9,039 bases of DNA from JACDAN01 sp035711385 (lineage in GTDB: Bacteria; Actinomycetota; Thermoleophilia; Gaiellales; Gaiellaceae), in the NCBI GenBank assembly GCA_035711385.1, contig DASTCG010000105.1, positions 1 through 9,039 on the forward strand, given 5' to 3'. The translations under genes and the position numbers were made by a program. Of the stretch, positions 1 through 6,350 are shown piece after piece. The notes below the pieces were generated by a model. The model was given only the letters and a program-made list of their open reading frames with translations, was not told where the DNA came from and did not search any database. Position 1 is the stretch's first letter; every line of letters starts with the position of its first letter.

Positions 1-80
1 CCTCAGTGCTGCTCGCAATGCTCGCAATCGCCACGCTGGTCGCCATGACCGTGTTCAAGCCAAGAGAGGAGACGCGCTAG
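1..80 (+). CDS. cysW: C-terminal end of an ABC transporter permease, probably sulfate permease CysW (partial)
   Basis: Only the last 25 codons and the TAG stop (78-80) lie in the window. They read as a hydrophobic segment (SVLLAMLAIATLVAMTVF) followed by a short charged tail (KPREETR), which fits the last membrane helix and cytoplasmic end of an ABC permease. The stop is only 2 bases before the cysA start, so the two genes are almost certainly in one operon. The CysW identity rests on that neighbour, since 25 residues cannot be assigned to a family directly. The inferred role is the membrane channel half of a sulfate/thiosulfate importer. CysT or another permease of the same system remains possible. 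Confidence 0.6.
   Translation, partial: SVLLAMLAIATLVAMTVFKPREETR
67..71 (+). promoter_or_regulatory. Ribosome binding site of cysA
   Basis: AGGAG lies 11 bases before the ATG at 83, inside the last codons of the upstream permease gene. It supports the ATG at 83 as the cysA start and suggests that cysA is translated from the polycistronic message. Confidence 0.5.
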
Positions 81-82
81 CA

Positions 83-1021
83 ATGGCCATCGAAGCCCGC
101 TCGGTCACGAAGCGCTTCGGTGACTTCGTCGCTGTCGACGAGGTCTCGGTGACGGTCCCGACGGGATCGTTGACCGCGCTGCTCGGCCCCAGCGGAAGCG
201 GCAAATCAACGCTGCTCCGGGTGATCGCGGGGCTCGAGCAGCCGCAATCCGGCCGTGTGGTCATCGAGGGCAGCGACATCACGGGCCAGCCGCCGCAGCG
301 CCGCGGGATCGGCTTCGTCTTCCAGCACTATGCCGCGTTCAAGCACATGACCGTGTGGAAGAACGTCGCCTTCGGTCTCGAGATTCGCCGCCGTCCACGT
401 GCTGAGATCAAGCAGCGGGTGCACGAGTTGCTCGACCTCGTTCAGCTCTCGGGCCTGGCCAAGCGATACCCGGCGCAGCTCTCAGGCGGCCAGCGGCAGC
501 GGATGGCACTCGCTCGTGCGCTTGCCGTCGAGCCGAAGGTCCTCCTGCTGGACGAGCCGTTCGGGGCCCTCGATGCCCGGGTCAGGAAGGAGCTTCGGAC
601 GTGGCTTCGACGCCTCCACGAGGACGTGCACGTCACGACGATCTTCGTGACGCACGACCAGGAGGAGGCGATGGAGATCGCCGACCAGATCGTGCTCATG
701 AACCAGGGACGAGTCGAGCAGACCGGCGATGCTCGAAACCTGTACGAGGAGCCGGCAAACGACTTCGTGATGTCGTTCATCGGCCCGGTGAGCCACTTCG
801 GCGAGGACCTCGTCCGGCCGCACGACATCGACGTTCGGCGCGAGGCGAACGGCTCGGCGGAGCGCGCGACCGTGGAGCGGATCGTCCACCTCGGCTTCGA
901 GGTCCGCGCTGACCTGGCGCTCGACGACGGCCGCGAGGTCTGGGTGCAGATGACGAAGTCCGAGGCCGAGAAGCTCGCCCTCGAGCAGGGCTCGCGGGTC
1001 TTCGTCGCGACGAAGTCCTAG
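83..1021 (+). CDS. cysA: Sulfate/thiosulfate ABC transporter ATP-binding protein
   Basis: This 312-residue protein is the cytoplasmic ATPase that powers sulfate/thiosulfate import through the CysT/CysW channel. Visible motifs are Walker A GPSGSGKST (35-43), the Q-loop around Q81, the ABC signature LSGGQRQR (133-140), Walker B VLLLDEP (153-159), the D-loop around D164 and the switch histidine H191 in FVTHD. After the ATPase domain come GPVSHF and VRPHD (244-248), followed by a TOBE-like C-terminal region to residue 312; VRPHD in this position is typical of CysA. E. coli CysA is about 365 residues, so this C-terminal part is short but appears complete. The gene starts 2 bases after the permease stop. 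Its own stop (1019-1021) interlocks with that of the convergent gene. A related anion such as molybdate is a less likely substrate. Confidence 0.92.
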   Translation: MAIEARSVTKRFGDFVAVDEVSVTVPTGSLTALLGPSGSGKSTLLRVIAGLEQPQSGRVVIEGSDITGQPPQRRGIGFVFQHYAAFKHMTVWKNVAFGLEIRRRPRAEIKQRVHELLDLVQLSGLAKRYPAQLSGGQRQRMALARALAVEPKVLLLDEPFGALDARVRKELRTWLRRLHEDVHVTTIFVTHDQEEAMEIADQIVLMNQGRVEQTGDARNLYEEPANDFVMSFIGPVSHFGEDLVRPHDIDVRREANGSAERATVERIVHLGFEVRADLALDDGREVWVQMTKSEAEKLALEQGSRVFVATKS

Positions 1022-2754
1022 AGCGTGAGGAACGGCAGGAACGTCGTCATGTCGACGACGGCGACCGCAGGGAGCTGGTCGTCGGCGCAGCGGAGGTCCT
1101 TGAGCCGGTCGTTCAGCGGCCTCGTGAACCAGCGCTCGAACAGCTGGCGGCGTGAGATCTCCTGCAGCCCGGCGACGACGGAGGTCCGGGCGACGCCGAT
1201 CGGGAAGGCGCCGAGCGGCAGCGTCTCGTCCCGCGCCGTCACCTCGTAGATCCCGTCGGCGGTCCGGATCCTCGTCTTCTTGCCGGCAGGGAGGTCGAAG
1301 ACCTGCGGCGGCGCCAGCGGCCCGACCGCGAGGCCCCGTCGGCGGTTGCCGAGCCACCACGCGCGCGGCTTCACCTCGACCATCCGGGCCGGCTGCTCGG
1401 CGTAGGTCTCCTGGTAGGCGGCGATCTGCTCGCCGCTCGGGCTCGGCGCCCGGAAGCGGCGACCCATGCGCTGCTGGCGGAGCTCGTCCGCGATGATCTG
1501 CCGCCCGACCGCCTGGTTCGCGCCGCCCCGCGCGAGCGCCCGGCGGTAGGCCGCGCGGCTGCCCCGGAAGCGCGAGCGGATGATCGCCCGCTCGGCGGCC
1601 AGGACGTCGGCCTGCTGGACGTTCACGAGCCCGGCGAGCACCGCCTGCGAGTAGGCCGCGGAGAAGGCGACGCCGCCGTCCCCGATCACGTGCGCGAGTC
1701 GGCGGACGCTCCCGTAGGCGATCGACTGCTCGCCGATCTGGCAGCGAATCCCCCGCGGCAGCGTGATCTGCCCCTGCGTCAGCGTCGCGTCGAAGTCCGG
1801 GCCGGCCGCGCCGGGCCCGTCGCAGAGGCGGGGGTTGCGCGTCCAGAGCCAGACGCACGCACCGACCTCCTTGTCGGGATCCGCCTGCGCCGTGTTCCGC
1901 GCCTGCCAGCCCCACGACCACACGCTGCCGATCCGCGCCTCGCGCGCGACCTGCTTGACGGCGAGCGCCTGCAGCTTGACGTGCTCGAACCAGGCGATCG
2001 GCCCCATCGTCCCGCGGTTCGAGGCCTGGAAGCCGAGCATCAGGCCGATCCGGCGCGACGGGATGCCGATGTCCGTGAACGCCCGCACCGCCTCGCGGAA
2101 GCGGTTGCGAAGCATGCGGCTGCCCGCGGCAGGCCCCTGCCGGTGGATCAGCTTCCCGGTGAAGTAGACCTCCTGCACGAGGTCGGCGTAGACGGACGCC
2201 TCCCGCCACCAGTTGCCCGCGTCGCCCTGGGTGTACGGCGTGCTGGAGATGAGGATGAACGGGCGGGCGCCGAGCGCGCGCAGCGTCTTCGCGAAGACGA
2301 GCACGTTGTTTCTGTACTGCGCGTTGTTGGAGGTCCAGGGAGTCGTCGTCGAGGCGCCGAAGAGCTCGTTGAGCGCCATCCAGGGGCGGGCGCAATCGGA
2401 CGAGGCCACGGCCCGGTAGAAGATCCGCTGCGCCCAGTCGACGGTCTCCTGCTCGGTCGTCGGCTTCGCCGGCGTCCCGGTCCGGCTGTTCATGTACAGG
2501 TCGAAGTAGACCGTCTTGGCGCCCGCCGCGCGAAGCTTCGGGGGGTAGATGAAGTTCGAGGCCGCGGCGATGACGCCCGGCCGCGCGAAGCGGTACCAGA
2601 AGGGGACGGAGCCGTCCGCGAAGTCGACCCACGCCGTCGACGCCCCGCGCTCCGGGAGACCGCAGGCGCCGGCGGCCCGCGCCTCGCGCGCGGTTCCCGC
2701 AAAGAGGGCAAGCGCCACGACCCCGGCGAGGAGCAGCCGCCTCACGGCCGCCAT
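1018..2754 (-). CDS. Secreted two-part protein: TIM-barrel glycosidase-like half plus SurA/PpiC-like half
   Basis: I do not recognise a named gene. An in-frame ATG exists at 2814 (598 residues), but I prefer the ATG at 2754 (578 residues) because it begins a classic signal peptide: MAAVRRLLLAGVVALALFAG, then a likely cleavage after AREARA. Residue numbers below are from the 2814 start. Residues about 58-310 alternate predicted strands and helices: AWVDFA, TVYFDLYMN, PWMALNELF (N149-E150), PFILISSTP, RIGLMLGFQ and SVWSWGW. Asn-Glu after a strand and Trp-rich final strands recall clan GH-A glycosidase barrels. Residues about 400-575 recall SurA/PpiC foldases: helices including VGRQIIADELRQQRM, then VFDLPAGKKTRIRTADGIYEV and LFERWF. 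Both assignments are inferences from motif order; catalytic activity is unproven. The product is probably exported. The gene is convergent with cysA and divergent from the Ig-like gene. Confidence 0.7.
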   Translation of the reverse strand: MAAVRRLLLAGVVALALFAGTAREARAAGACGLPERGASTAWVDFADGSVPFWYRFARPGVIAAASNFIYPPKLRAAGAKTVYFDLYMNSRTGTPAKPTTEQETVDWAQRIFYRAVASSDCARPWMALNELFGASTTTPWTSNNAQYRNNVLVFAKTLRALGARPFILISSTPYTQGDAGNWWREASVYADLVQEVYFTGKLIHRQGPAAGSRMLRNRFREAVRAFTDIGIPSRRIGLMLGFQASNRGTMGPIAWFEHVKLQALAVKQVAREARIGSVWSWGWQARNTAQADPDKEVGACVWLWTRNPRLCDGPGAAGPDFDATLTQGQITLPRGIRCQIGEQSIAYGSVRRLAHVIGDGGVAFSAAYSQAVLAGLVNVQQADVLAAERAIIRSRFRGSRAAYRRALARGGANQAVGRQIIADELRQQRMGRRFRAPSPSGEQIAAYQETYAEQPARMVEVKPRAWWLGNRRRGLAVGPLAPPQVFDLPAGKKTRIRTADGIYEVTARDETLPLGAFPIGVARTSVVAGLQEISRRQLFERWFTRPLNDRLKDLRCADDQLPAVAVVDMTTFLPFLTL

Positions 2755-2817
2755 GCTAGCCCCCGGTTGTAAGCGCGATTTGGCGATCCCATCGGCGCGG
2801 CTCTCCAGGGCCATCCC

Positions 2818-2823
2818 TACACT
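2818..2823 (+). promoter_or_regulatory. Putative -10 element for a leaderless transcript of the Ig-like gene
   Basis: TACACT fits the TANNNT pattern of a sigma-70 type -10 box. It ends 8 bases before the GTG start at 2832, so transcription would begin at or within a base or two of the start codon. No Shine-Dalgarno sequence precedes the GTG, and no convincing -35 element lies 16-18 bases upstream. Leaderless mRNAs starting at ATG or GTG are common in actinobacteria. Confidence 0.4.
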
Positions 2824-2831
2824 CGGCGAGC

Positions 2832-3746
2832 GTGGCCCGGCACCTCCGGACGATCATCGTTCTCCTTCTGCTAGCCGCGACCGCGGCCGCGTTCGTCGTG
2901 ACCGAGCAGCTCAAGCTCGAGCCGGATCCGATTGCGCGCCCGCGGATCACGCGCACCTTCTCGCCCACGTGCCGCTGTGAGACGCAGACCGCGCAGATCG
3001 CGTTTCGGCTGCGCCAGCCGGACCGACTGACCCTGACGGTCGAGAACGGGAACGGAGAGGTCGTGCGCACGCTGCTTCGCGACGTCAGCTTTCCCCGCGG
3101 GAACCACTCGTTCGGGTGGGACGGGAGGGACGACAAGGGCGAAATCGTCCCCGAAGGTGCCTACCGGCCGCGGATCGAGCTCGACAAGCTCGATCGCGCG
3201 ATCGAGTTCCCGCGCGTGATCCACGTCGACACGACGCCTGCGACCGTCGAGGTCACGCGGTTGCGGCCGCGGGTCGTGTCGCCGGACGGCGACGGCCGCG
3301 CCGACACGATCACGATCCGCTACACGGCGTCCGAGCCGGTCCAGGCACTGTTGCTGGTCAACGGTCGGCGTGAGGGCAAGACGGCGCTTCGGCGCACCGG
3401 CGCGATCGTCTGGTCCCCGGAGGGCCGCCGTCGAGGCCCGTATCACCTCTCGGTCGCGGCGGTCGACGAGGCCGGCAACCGCACAGGGCCGACCGGCCGC
3501 TACGACGTCCGGATCCGCTACGTCGACATCGCCGCCGAGGTGATCCGCGCGCGGCCGCGCGCCGGCTTCTCCGTGCGCGTCTCGACCGACGCACGGCGCT
3601 ACGCCTGGCGCCTGGGCCGGCGGCGCGGATCCGCTCGCGTCCGGATCCTCAAGCTCCGCGCGCCGGCGGCCCCCGGCCGCTATCCGCTCGTCGTCGAGGT
3701 CTCGGGGCGGCGCGACACCGCTCTCGTAGTGGTGCGGCGGCGATGA
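2832..3746 (+). CDS. Membrane-anchored or secreted protein with FlgD-type Ig-like domains
   Basis: This 304-residue protein has a basic N-terminus and one hydrophobic segment (about residues 8-23), either an anchor or a signal peptide; I see no lipobox. Residues about 40-130 form an FlgD-like Ig domain, shown by VENGNGEVVRTLL, then FGWDGRDDKGEIVPEGAYRPRIEL (95-116), the WDG-D-x-G-x-x-V-P-x-G-x-Y hallmark. A second domain starts at SPDGDGRADTITIRYTAS (150-167), followed by a VAAVDEAGN strand-turn typical of bacterial Ig-like repeats. A third beta-rich basic stretch (about 230-304) resembles another Ig-like fold but has no motif I can name. Such domains are non-catalytic adhesive or spacer modules, so the protein probably acts outside the membrane. 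The GTG start is supported by the hydrophobic segment and the upstream -10 box. Its TGA overlaps the propeller gene's ATG (ATGA), so the two are translationally coupled. Confidence 0.75.
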   Translation: MARHLRTIIVLLLLAATAAAFVVTEQLKLEPDPIARPRITRTFSPTCRCETQTAQIAFRLRQPDRLTLTVENGNGEVVRTLLRDVSFPRGNHSFGWDGRDDKGEIVPEGAYRPRIELDKLDRAIEFPRVIHVDTTPATVEVTRLRPRVVSPDGDGRADTITIRYTASEPVQALLLVNGRREGKTALRRTGAIVWSPEGRRRGPYHLSVAAVDEAGNRTGPTGRYDVRIRYVDIAAEVIRARPRAGFSVRVSTDARRYAWRLGRRRGSARVRILKLRAPAAPGRYPLVVEVSGRRDTALVVVRRR

Positions 3747-5230
3747 CCCGCAACCGTCTCTTCGCGCTCGGCGGCATCGCGGCGGCGACGTTCGTCCCCG
3801 GGTTCCTGGCCGGCGTCTGGCTGCACGAGGAGGGCACGGTCGAGTACAAGCGCGGATCGCCGACGGTGGAGTTCGTGACGACGCAGACCGCGAAGGCGCC
3901 GGACGCGCCGCGCCCCCGACGCGTCGTGCTGCGACTTCCGTGGCCGACGTACGGGCTCCGCGTGCAGCGGACGCACACGGCTGCGGACTTCAAGCTCCGC
4001 CCGCCCTACCGGCTCCGCTGGACGTTCAAGGCGGGCCACGTCCTCGAGTTCCCGCCCTCGATCGCGTACGGGCGGCTCTACGTCGCCCAGCAGCGCGGAC
4101 GCTTCTTCGCGATCCACCACCGGACGGGGAAGATCGTCTGGCAGCGGCGCTTCGACCACTGCTCGGCCTCGTCGCCGACCGTCGCCTACCGGGTCGTCTA
4201 CCACGCGTGGATGCAACCGCTTCCGTGCAACCGCTACCCGCGCAGCCAGCCCGGGATGATCACGGCGATGGCCGCCCGTACCGGCAAGATCGTCTGGCGC
4301 TACCGGGCTGGCGCGTTCGAGTCCTCGCCGCTCGTGGTCGGTAAGACGCTGTACGCGGGCTCGTGGGATCACAAGCTCCACGCGGTCAACATCTACACCG
4401 GGAAAGCGCGCTGGACGTTCACCGCCGACAGCGAGGTGAACAGCTCGGCCGCATTCGCGAACGGGTGGATCTACTTCGGCACCGACGGCGGCAGCCTCTA
4501 CGCTCTCGACGCCCGGACCGGAAGGCTCCGCTGGCGGGCGCGGGCGTTCGCGCGGTTCGGGCGGCGCGAGTACTTCTACGCGACGCCGACGATCGCGTAC
4601 GGCCGGGTCTTCATCGGGAACACGGACGGCACGCTCTACGCCTTCGGCGCCCGGAGCGGGCGCCTCCTCTGGGCTCAGCGGGCCGGCACGTACATCTACA
4701 CGGCGGCGGCGGTGTGGAGGCGCAAGGTCTATGTCGGCACCTACGACGGCTGGTTCATCGCCTTCGACGCCGCGACGGGCGACCGGATCTGGCGGTTCGA
4801 GGCGCCGTCCGCGATCCACGGCGCTCCGAGCGTGATCGACGGCCTCGTCTACTTCGCAGCGTGTCCGCGATGTGCACGACGGGCGTCGCGCTCCGCCAAG
4901 CAGGGGGCCCGCGGAACGTTCGCGCTCGACGCCCGGAACGGAAAGCTCGTGTGGCGGTGGCCCGACGGCGTCTTCAGCCCCGCCGTCGCCGACAGCCAGC
5001 ACCTCTACATCGTCGGCCGTTCGCGGATCTTCAGCTTCGCGCCGAAACGTCGTCTCGCTCGCTCAAAGCAAGCACAAAGGCGACGAGCACGGCGCTCAAA
5101 GGCCAGATCAGGTACGAGTTCTGGAAGACGCGGGCGAGGTAGAGCAGCCCGAAGATCGACACCGCGAAGCTCGCCGCCCCGATCCACAACCGCTGCGACC
5201 TCCACTGGTTCCACAACAACCACGCCGTGA
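3743..5230 (+). CDS. Membrane-anchored PQQ-type beta-propeller protein (BamB-like fold)
   Basis: This is a 495-residue reading frame. A single hydrophobic segment at about residues 7-26 anchors or exports it. From about residue 85 it carries seven copies of the propeller motif (A-x-D-x-x-T-G-K/R-x-x-W), with the final Trp at 133, 185, 224, 264, 310, 350 and 404. The partial repeat RLRWTFKAG (90-98) could close an eight-bladed ring, as in BamB and PQQ-like proteins. Dehydrogenase active-site features are not evident, so it is probably a binding or scaffold propeller and may not bind PQQ. Cysteines sit at 140, 162, 374 and 377 (CPRC), plausible extracellular disulfides. The last blade strand ends near FSFAPKR (430-436). 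The remaining ~60 residues are Arg/Ser/Thr-rich and antisense to the end of the GT87-like gene. The functional product may end earlier than annotated if there is a sequence error. It is coupled to the Ig-like gene by ATGA at 3743-3746. Confidence 0.82.
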   Translation: MTRNRLFALGGIAAATFVPGFLAGVWLHEEGTVEYKRGSPTVEFVTTQTAKAPDAPRPRRVVLRLPWPTYGLRVQRTHTAADFKLRPPYRLRWTFKAGHVLEFPPSIAYGRLYVAQQRGRFFAIHHRTGKIVWQRRFDHCSASSPTVAYRVVYHAWMQPLPCNRYPRSQPGMITAMAARTGKIVWRYRAGAFESSPLVVGKTLYAGSWDHKLHAVNIYTGKARWTFTADSEVNSSAAFANGWIYFGTDGGSLYALDARTGRLRWRARAFARFGRREYFYATPTIAYGRVFIGNTDGTLYAFGARSGRLLWAQRAGTYIYTAAAVWRRKVYVGTYDGWFIAFDAATGDRIWRFEAPSAIHGAPSVIDGLVYFAACPRCARRASRSAKQGARGTFALDARNGKLVWRWPDGVFSPAVADSQHLYIVGRSRIFSFAPKRRLARSKQAQRRRARRSKARSGTSSGRRGRGRAARRSTPRSSPPRSTTAATSTGSTTTTP

Positions 5231-6350
5231 CCGGCAGCCAGAGGAGGACGGCGAGCGGGAGGAACGGGTACGGGCCGAAGCGGTCGTCCAGCACGCCGAT
5301 CTCGAGCAGGACGCCCGCGAGCCCGTAGCCGATGATCCGGTAGGTCTGGGCGCCGTAGGCGATCGTGTCGTCCCAGAGCGCCCCGGGATCCCAGATCGCG
5401 AACGGCAGGATCCCGATGGCGACGATGCCCGCGAAGAGCGCCGCGGCGCGCCAGAGTGCCGGCCGCGGAGCGCGCGTCAGCATCGCCACGGCCAGGAACG
5501 GGACTGCGACGAGAGCGAACTGCTTCAGGAGCACGGCGCCGGCGATGCAGGCAGCCGCCGCGAGGAAGCGCGAGCGGGTGACGAAGACGAACGCGAGGAC
5601 GGTGAGGAGCAGGCTCGGCGCGTCGGCGGTCCCGAACCAGGCCGCGGTGACCGCGAGCGGGTTCGCCGCCAGCGCGGCAGCTGCCGCGAGCCGCCAGTGG
5701 AGCGGCGCGTCGAACAACAGGACGGCTCCGAAGAGCGCGAGCGTGCAGAGCAGCACGAGCATCCGGTAGTCGTCGAACGGCGCCGGCAGCAGCCGCCAGG
5801 CCGCCGCGCTCAGCGCCGTGCCGGGGAAGTAGGCGAAGTGGTCGAGCGCAACCTGTGGAATCGTCGCGTCCGGCTGCGCGGCGGAGTACCACTTCTCGAG
5901 CCCGCTCGTCCGGTAGTCGTGACCGTACGGATTCTCCCCGTCCAGGAGCAGGTCGCCCGCAATTTCGATCTGGTAGGTGGAGTCGTTGACGTGGTACCAG
6001 GGCTCGGAGGACTGTCTCAGACCGACCTGGAGGAAGGTCGCGGGGAGGATGAGGAGCCCGACGACGGCGAGGCAGGCCGTGACGACGAGTGCCGGCCGCA
6101 CGGTGCGGCGGGCCAGGAGCACCGCCGCTCCGAGCGCGACCACGAGCCCGCCCACGAGGGCCGCGGACCGCAGGAGGGCGATGTCGAACTCGCGGTCGGC
6201 CGCCCTGACGAGCAGGCGGAAAGGGCCCTGGGGATCCAGCTGGCCCGACGGAACGTGGAAGGGCCACGCCTCGTGGCCGAGCTCGGGGATCGTGATCGCG
6301 ACGAGGATCCCGAGGACGCCGAGGACCGCCGCGGCCTCGCGCCGGGTCAC
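5031..6350 (-). CDS. Polytopic membrane glycosyltransferase, GT-C fold, GT87/DUF2029-like
   Basis: This 439-residue protein has roughly ten hydrophobic segments and the layout of GT-C transferases, which use polyprenyl-phosphate sugar donors on the outer face of the membrane. Family-like motifs are an acidic loop after the first helices, VNDSTYQIEIAGDLLLDGENPYG (121-143; D123 is a candidate catalytic Asp and G-x-N-P-Y is typical of GT87 and relatives), HFAYFPGTAL (171-180), FGTADAPSLLL (240-250) and KQFALVAVPFL (276-286). It ends naturally with LYLARVFQNSYL and a short polar tail. The start is GTG at 6350; GTGA (6350-6347) overlaps the stop of the upstream ligase-like gene and no Shine-Dalgarno is visible, so translation is probably coupled. 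The likely role is adding a sugar (a mannose-type residue in characterised GT87 enzymes) to a lipid-linked or surface glycan. The substrate cannot be read from the sequence. Its 3' end overlaps the propeller reading frame by 200 bases. Confidence 0.78.
   Translation of the reverse strand: MTRREAAAVLGVLGILVAITIPELGHEAWPFHVPSGQLDPQGPFRLLVRAADREFDIALLRSAALVGGLVVALGAAVLLARRTVRPALVVTACLAVVGLLILPATFLQVGLRQSSEPWYHVNDSTYQIEIAGDLLLDGENPYGHDYRTSGLEKWYSAAQPDATIPQVALDHFAYFPGTALSAAAWRLLPAPFDDYRMLVLLCTLALFGAVLLFDAPLHWRLAAAAALAANPLAVTAAWFGTADAPSLLLTVLAFVFVTRSRFLAAAACIAGAVLLKQFALVAVPFLAVAMLTRAPRPALWRAAALFAGIVAIGILPFAIWDPGALWDDTIAYGAQTYRIIGYGLAGVLLEIGVLDDRFGPYPFLPLAVLLWLPVTAWLLWNQWRSQRLWIGAASFAVSIFGLLYLARVFQNSYLIWPLSAVLVAFVLALSERDDVSARS

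Noticed and set aside
482..2632. 716-residue open frame on the minus strand across cysA and the secreted-protein gene
   Set aside because: It is Arg/Ala/Gly-rich low-complexity sequence with no domain, antisense to cysA and out of frame with the signal-peptide-bearing protein. Long open shadow frames are expected at this GC content.
2755..2814. Upstream ATG (2814) as the start of the secreted protein
   Set aside because: It would place 20 polar residues before a textbook signal peptide beginning at the ATG at 2754, and would overlap the divergent -10 region.
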